Source: Glandiceps talaboti
Taxonomy: Eukaryota; Hemichordata; Enteropneusta; Spengelidae
Assembly (NCBI RefSeq): GCF_964340395.1
Contig: NC_135564.1
Location: 5,944,861-6,008,860, forward strand
DNA length: 64,000 bases
Direction of reading: 5' to 3'
The notes beneath the pieces were generated by a model. That model worked only from the letters and a program-made list of their open reading frames with translations, was not told where the DNA came from and made no database searches. The position numbers were made by a program, and so were the translations under genes. Positions 25,699 through 34,965 of this stretch are shown piece after piece; within the stretch, counting starts at the first letter, position 1, and the number at the start of each line of letters is the position of its first letter.

Positions 25699-28309
25699 AA
25701 TATGTTGACCTTGTTATAATTTGACCCTGTATTGTGATGTCAAATGCTATTTCAAGCACTGAAATTTGTGTTAAAGTTTGTTAATAGAGTATATGGTATG
25801 TTATAATGTATTACATACACCACTACCAGTAGTAATGCATTTTGCCTTCTCACATTTTAGAGTCAAACATACAGTCCACGAAAGGTCAAGGTTATTTATG
25901 ACACTGCCAGGAGAACATGTTCACTGCATGTTTTGTCAAAATAGAGTAGACATACCAGTACATGTACAAAGTAATGTCTGTGTCTATAATTTATAGCCAC
26001 TCAACACGATGTAACAAATCATCAGAATACAATGTAGAAACACTCACAATGTACAAAAGACTGCCTATAAACATGTATATATACAATGCACATGTACCTA
26101 AACCTTTTTACACTGCCACATTAAACCAAATAACTGACTTCAAATCTTGTCACTGTGTAATAAATCATTTCCACCATCTCAATAAAAGCATTTCAACGTA
26201 TTCTCTATTCAGAATATAATGTACAATACAGTTCACAAACGTCTTTCTAATTTTCTAGGATAGTGTCAACCTGATGTTACAAATGTACATGTAACATAGT
26301 GCTGGTGCAGGCATACACTGTAAGAGACATCACGTAAATCCATCTGTCCACCTGATGGCTGATAGCCCAACTTATAATATTTCATAGACTAGTGCAGGTA
26401 TTATCAATTCCAGTTGTTAACACACACACACTGGTGAGGTGTTAGTGCCAGCTCAGTGTCAGAACAGAACAAGCCTGATTCTAGACTGATACAAGTCAGA
26501 GAGCAGTTCTTGTGCAATATTGAGACTTTGTTCCCTCACGTTTCTTCAATAAATGACAACATTATACCGAAGTGAATGCAGCCTAAAGGTCAAAACAGAT
26601 GACTTTCTATAAATTCAAGAAATTTATCTACTCACTGATAATGTGTGTTAATCTGGGCTTTTCAATCTTTGTACAGGGCTGAGTATCTAAATCCTGACTG
26701 ACATATACACAGTACAATCAAGGGGTTAAAATTCATATATACCACTGCAGTATCCATGACATCAAATTCCCTGAATCCATAAACAATTGTTTTCTCCAAC
26801 TGCATACATGTCATTTCACACAATGCATTGATTGTCTGTGGTGTTGACTTTTGACCTCATCTGACCTTTAATCTTTTATACTACATGTAGTAATTGCATC
26901 ATCTGAGTAAAAAGATGTAGCCACATTTGCTGTAGTCTAGAGGCTATCCATGGCACTAAATTTCTTCTCACTACATGTCTAGCTCACTGAGGTCCTGAGA
27001 TAAAATTGCAAATTCAAACAAAGTCATCCACAGTCATTACTATCACATGTTTGTTAATCAATCACAAAATTCTCCCTAGTAAGTTAGTGTTTATTGGGGC
27101 AATTACATAATGACCAAATATGGTAAATTGTAAGATCAGAACTCTACATTGTTTATATCATTCTTACAGCTGGGGGGATACTAATTTACATGAATTAATT
27201 TTAGGTCATAATTTCTCAATGAGCTAGACGGGGTGAAGCGAGACCTTTGAAGACATGGATAAGGTAACCTATAACAGACATGTATGACCTCACAATGTAA
27301 CATATTTATGGTCAGTGTGCCCTCTAATGATAGTCAAATTTTGTTATTGTGAGTAAAAATGATAAAAACTGACATTTCTTGTGAGTCACCACATAGTAAG
27401 AGATAGGGGAACATCAAATATTGGTGTGTCAATAGAAATTGTGTGCATCAGTGGCACGTCAAATTGGCTTAGAGGGCACATTGTTTATGGTGTTTCTAAA
27501 TAACACCTACTTTTCTTATTTGCCCTTCTAAAGGCTCGTGTCTGATTAGGATTAAATTCAAGGTTTGAAAAACAGTTGTCTGACAAGGCTATAGAAGAAG
27601 TTGGTCCTAACCAAAAGAATGCTCCTATCTAATACCTCTGTGTTCACTAATGTACCATCGTCGCAAACCACGGCCTGTTTTACAGCAACGTTCTTAACGA
27701 GCCTCCCACCTTCCTTCTTCACATATTGTGAAATACCAAACATCACTTCCTGATTCTCACATAAACTGTTAACTAACTACATGTAGAATCAATGCTATCA
27801 TATCTCAGGGTAATTATATCCGAAAACAACCAAGGCACTGCTATAGCCCATATGTGTAATCCAGCACATCGAACAACAAAACATGTAGCTTTAGTTTATG
27901 TCTATCATCATGAGCTGAAAGGTGGTTTTCCACAGTAAAAGTAACATGACAATAATAAGTCTCTGGCCAATATTGTGGAAAGACCAGCGAAAGTCATCTC
28001 CAAGCAATAATAGAATATACAATGTATTCTACCATGAATAAAAAATTTGATTTGATGTTTTGAGAGATCCTCCATGAACATTTATACTTACATTCTGTTT
28101 TCATTCTTGGGTATGGGATTAGTACATCTCTGGTTATTATATTTGGCAACATATTCACACTGTTTGAATGGAGCGGTCTTGTCTTCTAGCACATGACGTA
28201 TACAGAATGCGTAGCCATTCAGCCGTCGCTGCTTACACAGTTTGGTACTGTAGGAGCACAGTGGCTTATTATCAACCTCCGAGTAGTGAATATGCTTGCC
28301 TTCGTACAT
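16926..28309 (-). CDS. INO80D: INO80 chromatin-remodelling complex subunit D
   Basis: Metazoan accessory subunit of the INO80 nucleosome remodeller (nuclear). Nine coding exons (minus): 28309-28092, 23448-22742, 21564-21471, 21048-20821, 20246-20146, 19764-19631, 19267-19090, 18634-18305, 17806-16926. All phases join, giving 956 residues (human about 1,000). Exon 1 opens MYEGKHIHYSEVDNKPLCSY, as in human. The first Cys/His module (C3Hc3H type, residues ~18-78) spans exons 1-2; a second (~425-490) spans exons 5-6 (TRYCVKHI, CTAKFPGGVQCSVPVFDI, PLCEEHARKM). Between them is a Lys-rich helix and a Pro-rich stretch. Exon 7 has the basic KPRKKTKPSALTRPSKKKKK tract, exon 8 an acidic region ending RLPDDLNDLELFTG, and exon 9 a Gln/Asn/Ser/Pro-rich disordered tail. 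The exon 5 end (C|GTATCC) is the weakest donor; it joins in phase to give a conserved His. Confidence 0.95.
17806..17900 (-). repeat. Duplicated splice-acceptor block in the last INO80D intron
   Basis: On the minus strand the real acceptor of the last exon (…CCTGCAG|GTTGT, exon from 17806) has a near copy about 80 nt upstream (…CTCTGCAG|GTTGTGG, around 17889). On the plus strand both read acaacctgcag(g/a)gagga. Confidence 0.7.
19792..19852. repeat. Tandem duplication (~32 bp x2) in INO80D intron
   Basis: 'cgacatgtatacccatgtat' followed by 'acttcataaa' occurs twice back to back, immediately upstream (on the minus strand) of the exon starting at 19764. Confidence 0.85.
20470..20765. repeat. 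~55-bp tandem repeat in INO80D intron
   Basis: About six diverged copies of a unit carrying 'gatgataaaatgtagcaatg' followed by 'aacatttttgttgaacc'. The array ends about 55 bp from the donor of the exon 21048-20821. It is non-coding. Confidence 0.85.
23712..23821. repeat. (GACA/CA)n microsatellite in INO80D intron 1 of the coding region
   Basis: Runs of cagacagaca broken by a short cacaca block and single CA steps. It lies between coding exons 1 and 2. Confidence 0.95.
24443..24660. repeat. (CATA)n/(CGTA)n array and diverged repeats
   Basis: Tetranucleotides catacatac switch to cgtacgta, then back, followed by several copies of 'catgtagtgtgtgtacagat' spaced about 60-65 bp. The resulting open frames on both strands are repeat translations, not genes. 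Confidence 0.9.
25636..25697. repeat. (TG)n microsatellite
   Basis: About 30 TG units. They are followed directly by 'agaatatgttgacctt', which also occurs at 48766. Confidence 0.96.
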
Positions 28310-28872
28310 TACTTTACTACCAACATCACCTACAATCAAACAAACATTTTTTCACATAATTAATATCAATTTATTGAATCCATTAAAACTTTGGTAGCAC
28401 TGGTAAGTGTCAGGAATGCCAATAATCTTTCTGTTGCTCACCAGTCTTCTTTTCAAATAGGTGGTAATAATTAACTTTATAATGGCGAAATTCTACAGGA
28501 TATCTAAGTCAGGTAGATAGCCTTAGAAAATATTTTCACAGTAACACCCCCCCCCCCCCATGTACATCACATGTGTTTTAAATTAAACATTTAGTTAAAG
28601 AATATTGTTGTCTACTTTGATTTTACTTGAAATTTGGAAGGCACAAAGATTTTGCATATTACACAACGTACTAGTACATGTACATAAACTAGACACTAGC
28701 TTTCGCATGTATGAGCAAAATCGTCTCGGCCAGAAATACTTTACTCTTTAACGTAACTATATGTTCAAGTGGATATCTGAATATTGCTTTGCATAATAAA
28801 ACAATTTCAGACTTCCAAACAATACCCACTGAGTATGTTTACTATATTGTAATAATATACTTCACTATGTTT

Positions 28873-29083
28873 GGCAAAGTTAATATTTAACGGGTTTCAA
28901 ATCGAGGGGAAGTGCTGACTTGGGATCTACATATCCATTTACATATATTCTCTCTCAGCCAATCATCCCCTTTGCCTTTTGAAATTTACATAGGTAAACA
29001 TTGCATTTATCTCAAGCGGCTTACAAGTTAGCGTCACTCAGCATTTTTCCTTGCTAGCAACTGCAGCCGCCGCAAGTTTTTCC
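28873..29083 (+). repeat. Split direct repeat A1 (5' terminus)
   Basis: 211 bp starting ggcaaagttaatatttaacg and ending cgccgcaagtttttcc. I find no difference from A2 at 33496-33706 in a base-by-base reading at constant offset 4623. It presumably carries the element's promoter. Confidence 0.93.
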
Positions 29084-29256
29084 TTCGAAAATTGCCTGCT
29101 TTGTCCTGTCTTGGACGTTCAGTTTGCCAGCTCTGTCTTTCCGTAGCTGAGTATCCCTGTGTTCGAACTCACGATACTACTGGTGCATGAGACGTCGCCA
29201 AACCTGAAGAATCTTCCGTCATTTCTGCACTTCCTGATCCTGCAGTCGTATTTCCG

Positions 29257-30588
29257 ATGGCTACAACGCTAGATGCAACACCAGAATTGTTTTCGAGCGG
29301 CCACACTACAATGGACTCAGAGATTACGATTGATGTTCAACAGTGGGCGTCTGATCACGATATTAGTTCCTTCACTCTGGTAAAATTAGCCTCGGCTGGT
29401 TTCACCAACATGAGTTCAGTTCGATTGATCGAGGCAGAAGATCTGGTTCCCATGCAGATAGAACCACTGGCTCAGCGTCGCCTACTCATGGCGGCAGTTC
29501 GCATACTCAAAACACAAAGACAAACAGACAGCTTAAATCCATTCAACAGTACAACAGCCACTCTGCCAGCTGATCGACAACAACAACAAACCAGTCAGCC
29601 GCCGCAACCACTTCCGGGTTCAGAGGGCGCTCCTTTTCCCACAATGCCGAGTGTGCAGTTTCCGGATGTCGGCGCCACCAACGGCTACATCGGAGAACCA
29701 AACATGGCAGCCTCCACGACGACAACAAATACAAGTCGACCATCTCAGGCCCCCATCGACCTTACAGCCTACCTTCAACAACAACTCCAAGGGAACGGAC
29801 CGGATGCAGCAGCACAAACACAACAGGCGACACCCCTGAACAGTTTATTGAACTCTCTTTTGCAACAGAACTCACAATCGAACTCTCAGAACTATATACA
29901 TAGTAATTTAAGGGCGGATTTGGACCCTCTAGTGTATGTCCAAACCCGTCAACAACAAGGTGAGCACAAACACTTGGATATTGTTGATTATTTGTTTATA
30001 GGTGACAAGGTTAAAGAACAACAAATTATTAGTATGGGGGAAAATGGCACTAGGTTGGTCCTTGAATCTGATACAAAAAAGCCCCGCCTGGAATCAGTTA
30101 CTCCCTCCCAGTGGTTTGGTGCTAATGCACGTATTATGTATGACCTCATCCAAAAAGGGTCCCTTCGTTCGAATTCACTGTTAAATTATCTGGCTTACAC
30201 GGATAAAATTTCTCAACTGGCCAATCGTTTCACTTGGGTTTCTGTCCTCCTCTATGATCGCCAATATAGGCAACTCCAAGCGATACACCAGTTTCCTTGG
30301 GGGAGCGATGTCCCACATCTATCAACTGTAAGTTTGAAAGAGAAAGTGCCATTTTCTCCACAAAACAACAGATATAGGGGATCCACTCGTACCATGCCAG
30401 AAGCCAAAACTAGGTCACCCGCCCCTTTGGACAGCCAATCAGGTAGACCGATCTGTATTGGTTTTAATAGGGGAAGTTGCAAATTTGGGAGTGCTTGTAC
30501 TTATGCTCATGTTTGCCTTGAGTCATCATGCCGTAAACCCCACCCTAAAATCACTCACGATGCCACTATGTCACATGCAAAAAACTAG
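29257..30588 (+). CDS. Gag-like ORF1 with CCCH zinc finger
   Basis: 443-residue first ORF of the retrotransposon, from ATG in a good context (ccgATGg), 173 nt after repeat A1. The N-terminal part is helix-rich, the middle is Gln/Pro/Ser/Thr-rich and low complexity, and the C-terminal end has CIGFNRGSCKFGSACTYAH, a C-x7-C-x5-C-x3-H finger, followed by a further Cys/Cys/His cluster. Such fingers bind RNA; gag proteins of Ty3/retroviral type usually have CCHC knuckles instead. It presumably forms the nucleocapsid for reverse transcription. It ends at TAG 30586-30588, preceded directly by a -1 slippery heptamer leading into the RT frame. Confidence 0.85.
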   Translation: MATTLDATPELFSSGHTTMDSEITIDVQQWASDHDISSFTLVKLASAGFTNMSSVRLIEAEDLVPMQIEPLAQRRLLMAAVRILKTQRQTDSLNPFNSTTATLPADRQQQQTSQPPQPLPGSEGAPFPTMPSVQFPDVGATNGYIGEPNMAASTTTTNTSRPSQAPIDLTAYLQQQLQGNGPDAAAQTQQATPLNSLLNSLLQQNSQSNSQNYIHSNLRADLDPLVYVQTRQQQGEHKHLDIVDYLFIGDKVKEQQIISMGENGTRLVLESDTKKPRLESVTPSQWFGANARIMYDLIQKGSLRSNSLLNYLAYTDKISQLANRFTWVSVLLYDRQYRQLQAIHQFPWGSDVPHLSTVSLKEKVPFSPQNNRYRGSTRTMPEAKTRSPAPLDSQSGRPICIGFNRGSCKFGSACTYAHVCLESSCRKPHPKITHDATMSHAKN

Positions 30589-32351
30589 TTCGTGAATCGC
30601 TGCCCATTTCTGTACCCAACCCCCCCAACCCTGGCCCCGCACTTAATTTCCATGTTTGGCAAGAGGAACTTAAGCATGACCCAGATGCCGAATTTCTTCT
30701 GAAGGGTATTAAGGATGGTTTCCATATCACTGATGAGAATGTTATCTACAAACCGGCCTATACAAAAAATTATCGCTCTGCCACGGGTACAGCTAAACAA
30801 CAGGTAGAATCACAGCTGATTTCTGAAATTGCTGAGGGTCACTATGTTACATCACCTCACAGGCCCACTATTGTTAGCGCCCTGGGGGCTATCCCCAAGC
30901 CAAATTCCAATGAAGTCCGACTTATCCATGACTGTAGCCAACCATCTGGATATGCAGTTAATGATTATGCTTCCGACCAACACTTCCGTTATCAGTCCAT
31001 TGATGATGCTATCCAGTTAATCTCCCCAGGTAATTATTTAGCAAAAGTTGACCTTAAGTCTGCCTACCGTTCTGTTAAGATTCATCCCTCTAATCACCAG
31101 GCCACCGGCCTTGAATGGACGTTCACTGGGGATACTAAGCCCACTTATTTGTATGACACTCGTCTCCCTTTTGGTGCTAAATTGGCCCCTGGTATTTTCC
31201 ATAGATTAACCCAAAGTGTTCGACGGATGATGGCTCGCCGTGGTTATGATGCTATGGTTGTTTATTTGGATGATTTCCTTATTATTGCCCCAGACTATAA
31301 TACTTGCCGGATGGCTTTGAACATACTGCTTCGTTTACTTCGCCGCTTAGGGTTTAGCATTGCTTGGAAGAAAGTTGAGGGCCCCACCCAAAAACTTACT
31401 TTCCTAGGTATTGAAATTGATACTGTTGCCCTTACTGTACAGCTGCCGCAATCTAAGTTAAAAGAGTTGTATTCCTTGCTACTTACCTTCTCTGCTCGCA
31501 AACGAGCTAGCCGCCGCCAGTTGGAGACCCTTGCAGGGAAACTTGCATGGGCCTGTAGAGTTATCAAAGGGGGTAGGAGTTTCCTCCGGCGCATACTCGA
31601 CCAACTTAACACATTGCGCTGTTCTACTCATAAGATGCTCCTGTCTCAGGAATTTGCTAAAGATATTCAGTGGTGGTTACATTGTCTTCCCCTGTTCAAT
31701 GGTGCCACAAAATTTATTGATCCTAGGCCTATTACGGATGTCCATATGGACGCTTGTGGTTTAGCTTCAGGTATTTACTATCGGGGAGACTGGCAATACA
31801 CTTCATGGTCTTGTGACTGGCCTGAGGTGGCCCCACTTCATATTAATCATAAAGAGGCCCTTTCGATTCTTCTCGCTGCTAAACGTTGGGGTCATTGCTG
31901 GAGTAATTCCACAGTTCATGTTTTCACAGATAGCATGGTGGCTATGTCTTATATCAATCGTGGGACCTCTCGTCACCCGGTTGTTATGTCTGCCCTCCGG
32001 GAACTTTTCTGGATTTCTGTTTTTCATAACTTCCATATCAAGGCTATCCATGTTCCTGGCAAGGACAACCTTATCCCAGATGCTATTTCTCGATTGCATC
32101 AACCTGGCCAGGCCTCGCATCTCTACTCTTTGCTCCACCCGCCACGCAATAACGCACCGCGGAATCTTGACACTTTCCTTGCCACCTTTCCTTCTCACAT
32201 GTCGCTCACTGCTGCCTCCATTCTCATTCCCCAGATTCACAAATCAAACAGCTGGAGAAAGAGTTGGACCTGGACATTGCCTTCTACAGGGGCCACACCT
32301 TTGCCTCATCTACAAAAACCACCTATGCAGTGCACCGCCGTGCCTATCTAG
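30549..32351 (+). CDS. Reverse transcriptase-RNase H (Ngaro-like)
   Basis: The frame opens at 30549 but has no ATG until 31149, well inside the RT domain. Translation therefore most likely enters by -1 frameshifting at 30579-30585, giving about 589 residues after the slip. RT motifs in order: RLIHDCS, AKVDLKSAYRSVKIHP, LPFGAKLAPGIF, then the catalytic VVYLDDFLII near 31260. RNase H follows: VHMDACGLASGIYY (D), NHKEALSILLAAKRWG (E), VFTDSMVAMSYI (D), HVPGKDNLIPDAISR (D). No protease or integrase domain is seen, consistent with the DIRS order. The stop TAG at 32349 overlaps the recombinase frame by 181 nt. All catalytic acidic residues look intact. Confidence 0.92.
   Translation, partial: NHSRCHYVTCKKLVRESLPISVPNPPNPGPALNFHVWQEELKHDPDAEFLLKGIKDGFHITDENVIYKPAYTKNYRSATGTAKQQVESQLISEIAEGHYVTSPHRPTIVSALGAIPKPNSNEVRLIHDCSQPSGYAVNDYASDQHFRYQSIDDAIQLISPGNYLAKVDLKSAYRSVKIHPSNHQATGLEWTFTGDTKPTYLYDTRLPFGAKLAPGIFHRLTQSVRRMMARRGYDAMVVYLDDFLIIAPDYNTCRMALNILLRLLRRLGFSIAWKKVEGPTQKLTFLGIEIDTVALTVQLPQSKLKELYSLLLTFSARKRASRRQLETLAGKLAWACRVIKGGRSFLRRILDQLNTLRCSTHKMLLSQEFAKDIQWWLHCLPLFNGATKFIDPRPITDVHMDACGLASGIYYRGDWQYTSWSCDWPEVAPLHINHKEALSILLAAKRWGHCWSNSTVHVFTDSMVAMSYINRGTSRHPVVMSALRELFWISVFHNFHIKAIHVPGKDNLIPDAISRLHQPGQASHLYSLLHPPRNNAPRNLDTFLATFPSHMSLTAASILIPQIHKSNSWRKSWTWTLPSTGATPLPHLQKPPMQCTAVPI
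30579..30585 (+). promoter_or_regulatory. -1 ribosomal frameshift site A_AAA_AAC
   Basis: In the gag frame the codons read GCA AAA AAC TAG. The heptamer is a canonical X_XXY_YYZ slip site and abuts the gag stop. The -1 frame continues AAA AAA CTA GTT into the RT ORF. No clear pseudoknot could be identified by eye. Confidence 0.8.
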
Positions 32352-33214
32352 AATTTTGCCTCTCCTTTGGCTATAATCCTGTCCCAGTGGATCCCGGTGT
32401 TCTTTGTAGGTATGTCGTCCATCTTGCCAGGCGTCTAAAGGTTACCTCCATTCGCCAGTATTTGAATATTGTTCGTCTTCTGCATTCGGAGTGTGGTCTC
32501 CCCAGCCCCCTTGTCGACAATTTCCCACTGTCAACCTTACTGAAAGGAGTTGCAAGGGTTAAAGGCACTGCTGTGTGCCGTAAACTTCCTATCACCCCAG
32601 ACCTGCTTCTGGGGATTTGCTCTCAACTCAACCCCTCTCGCACTGAGGATTTAGTATTCTGGGCTATCTGTTTGGTTCTGTTCTTTGCTCTGCTCAGGAA
32701 GTCCAATGTCCTCCCGCCCTCTTCCGTCCTTTTTGATCCAGCCAAACACCTCACTCGGGGGGATTTTGTGGCCTTTCCTTGGGGTCTAGGTGTTGTAGTT
32801 AGGTGGTCCAAAACTATTCAGACGAAAGATCGTCAAATGGTCATGCCCCTCCCTGTCCTCCCTGGGCACCCCCTGTGTCCAGTTTCGGCAGTTGCCTCAG
32901 CCTTCTTATCTACCCCTGCTCCTGATGACGGTCCCGCCTTTGTCCTCCCCCCTTCCCGTCCCGTTCTTCCTGCCTCCTTTACCAGGCGCCTTATTTCCCT
33001 CCTTCGTCCCCTGGTTAACAATGTTGATCAGTATTCCACCCATAGCTTTAGGCGTGGGGGAGCTTCATGGGCGTTGCAGTGTGGCATCCCTGCTGAACTT
33101 ATTAAGTTGTTAGGAGACTGGAAAAGTGATTCTTTTCGGAAGTATTTGCACCCCTCCTTGCCTCTACGCCTTAAAACTATGTCACAATTTGCCTCTTGTT
33201 TACCTTCTACCTAA
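32171..33214 (+). CDS. Tyrosine recombinase of the retrotransposon
   Basis: Lambda-integrase-type recombinase that would insert the circular cDNA. The frame is open from 32171; similarity to YR proteins begins near 32264 (TTG; no ATG before the domain), so it is probably reached by translational coupling or frameshift from the RT frame, again in -1. The N-terminal core-binding part includes SSTKTTYAVHRRAYLEFC and TSIRQYLNIVRLLH. Catalytic features: first Arg in FFALLRKSNVL, HSFRRGGASWA (His-x-x-Arg), and LLGDWKSDSFRKYL with the nucleophilic Tyr. The order R...HxxR...W...Y appears intact. It ends 37 nt before repeat B1. Confidence 0.9.
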   Translation, partial: HFPCHLSFSHVAHCCLHSHSPDSQIKQLEKELDLDIAFYRGHTFASSTKTTYAVHRRAYLEFCLSFGYNPVPVDPGVLCRYVVHLARRLKVTSIRQYLNIVRLLHSECGLPSPLVDNFPLSTLLKGVARVKGTAVCRKLPITPDLLLGICSQLNPSRTEDLVFWAICLVLFFALLRKSNVLPPSSVLFDPAKHLTRGDFVAFPWGLGVVVRWSKTIQTKDRQMVMPLPVLPGHPLCPVSAVASAFLSTPAPDDGPAFVLPPSRPVLPASFTRRLISLLRPLVNNVDQYSTHSFRRGGASWALQCGIPAELIKLLGDWKSDSFRKYLHPSLPLRLKTMSQFASCLPST

Positions 33215-33251
33215 CCTAGTGCTACCTTCACTCACTACTGTCTTGGATCTT

Positions 33252-33494
33252 GGGGGACTTTGTCCTTAGTTAGTTAGTTTAGTTGTAGTTGTAGTTTCTG
33301 TAGTTTCTAGTGTTTCCCCCCATAAGCTAACAGTATAGCCATTTGCTTTCAATGGGGAGAACACTGGACTTACAGTTTCTTAGTAATAAAACTACCCCCT
33401 ACTGTTCCAAGACACTTGTGAGTGAGTATGGTTTCTTGTGTGTAAGTGAGATCTCCCCCTGTCTGCCGCCCTCTATAGACGTACCCTCGATTTG
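33252..33494 (+). repeat. Split direct repeat B1
   Basis: 243 bp beginning gggggactttgtccttagtt and ending ccctcgatttg. Same as B2 at offset 684. Contains an AATAAA at 33385-33390. Separated from A2 by a single base. Confidence 0.93.
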
Positions 33495-33495
33495 A

Positions 33496-33706
33496 GGCAA
33501 AGTTAATATTTAACGGGTTTCAAATCGAGGGGAAGTGCTGACTTGGGATCTACATATCCATTTACATATATTCTCTCTCAGCCAATCATCCCCTTTGCCT
33601 TTTGAAATTTACATAGGTAAACATTGCATTTATCTCAAGCGGCTTACAAGTTAGCGTCACTCAGCATTTTTCCTTGCTAGCAACTGCAGCCGCCGCAAGT
33701 TTTTCC
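33496..33706 (+). repeat. Split direct repeat A2
   Basis: Internal copy of A1, immediately following B1. The B1-A2 junction represents the joined ends of the circular form and would template regeneration of both termini. Confidence 0.93.
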
Positions 33707-33935
33707 CCACCCAACCCTCCCTTTTTGCTTGGGTATGGGTTAGCGATTCTTTGAATTGTAATGTTTTGGTTTTTTTGGCTTTCCTTTTCTCCATGTTGTG
33801 GGTTTATGCCTAGTATGGCATCCCACCAGAGGCTTTACTGTGCTTTGTTGCATTTACTTTGAAAGTTTACTTTGAGTCATGTAATTTTCAGTTTAGTTGT
33901 TGCTTCTTTTAGCAGTATTTCTTTTCTTTATTCTA

Positions 33936-34178
33936 GGGGGACTTTGTCCTTAGTTAGTTAGTTTAGTTGTAGTTGTAGTTTCTGTAGTTTCTAGTGTTTC
34001 CCCCCATAAGCTAACAGTATAGCCATTTGCTTTCAATGGGGAGAACACTGGACTTACAGTTTCTTAGTAATAAAACTACCCCCTACTGTTCCAAGACACT
34101 TGTGAGTGAGTATGGTTTCTTGTGTGTAAGTGAGATCTCCCCCTGTCTGCCGCCCTCTATAGACGTACCCTCGATTTG
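33936..34178 (+). repeat. Split direct repeat B2 (3' terminus)
   Basis: 3'-terminal copy of B1, ending ccctcgatttg before host sequence 'catcaaatttc'. It is separated from A2 by 229 bp of element-specific, T-rich sequence (33707-33935). Contains the element's likely poly(A) signal AATAAA at 34069-34074. Confidence 0.92.
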
Positions 34179-34570
34179 CATCAAATTTCAGTCTGAGATA
34201 TCGATTTCCCATGCAATACTTACAGATTAATATTTTTCATTTGTAAATAAAGCCGATTTATTCAAGCTGTTTCATAAATATTGGTATGTCATTAGTACAG
34301 AATCGACAGCTGGTATACATGTACACATAAAACAACATGTGTTACATATTGTATTGTATTTTACATGTATGTTTGATACTCTCTTTGTTATGTCTCCTTG
34401 GTAAAGTTTACTATGTACAGTATAAGCCCTTGTAGAGTACTACATGTATATAACTGGTTCTGAGAATGTGAACTAAATCATACCTGTATGTGTACAATAT
34501 AGATTGTACAAAGCATTGTATTAGACATTTGTATCTTTGAGTAAATTTCATGTATGGCACTCATATGTCA

Positions 34571-34572
<2 letters not shown>

Positions 34573-34650
<78 letters not shown>

Positions 34651-34735
34651 CTGTATCGTGAAAGTGTTCCATGTTTTGCATGTTGTGAGCGTACATGTAT
34701 GTATGTGTTTTTGGATTGTGTGTATACAGCCTATA

Positions 34736-34776
<41 letters not shown>

Positions 34777-34965
34777 CTGTCTGTCTGTCTGTATGTATGT
34801 ATGTATGTATGTATGTATGTATGTATGTATGTATGTATGTATGTATGTATGTATGTATGTATGTATGTATGTATGGTGAATGTGTTCTATGTTTTGCATG
34901 TTGTGAGCGTATGTATAAATCATAAATGTAGTGTGTTTTTGGATTGTGTGTATACAGCCTATGTG
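34573..34965. repeat. Compound microsatellite with an embedded direct duplication
   Basis: A (TG)n run at 34573-34647 is followed by a block containing 'tgttttgcatgttgtgagcg' and 'ttttggattgtgtgtataca'. Then come (TG)n at 34739-34773, (CTGT)n and (ATGT)n up to about 34876, and a second copy of the same block. Open frames here are repeat translations. Confidence 0.92.

Larger units (their letters stand above)
28873..34178 (+). mobile_element. Ngaro-like (DIRS-order) tyrosine-recombinase retrotransposon
   Basis: A 5.3-kb element with split direct repeats: A1 28873-29083, B1 33252-33494, A2 33496-33706, B2 33936-34178. By eye A1/A2 and B1/B2 are identical. The internal region encodes a gag-like protein, RT-RNase H and a tyrosine recombinase, all open. 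There is no integrase and no LTR with TG...CA ends. Split direct repeats and the lack of a visible methyltransferase domain point to Ngaro rather than DIRS or PAT. It inserts antisense to INO80D in its presumed first intron and generates no evident target duplication, as expected for a recombinase-mediated insertion. Identical repeats and intact frames imply recent insertion. Confidence 0.93.

Noticed and set aside
28873-34178. Classical LTR retrotransposon or endogenous retrovirus
   Set aside because: No terminal LTR pair with TG...CA ends, no integrase, no protease or envelope; repeats are split direct and a tyrosine recombinase is encoded.
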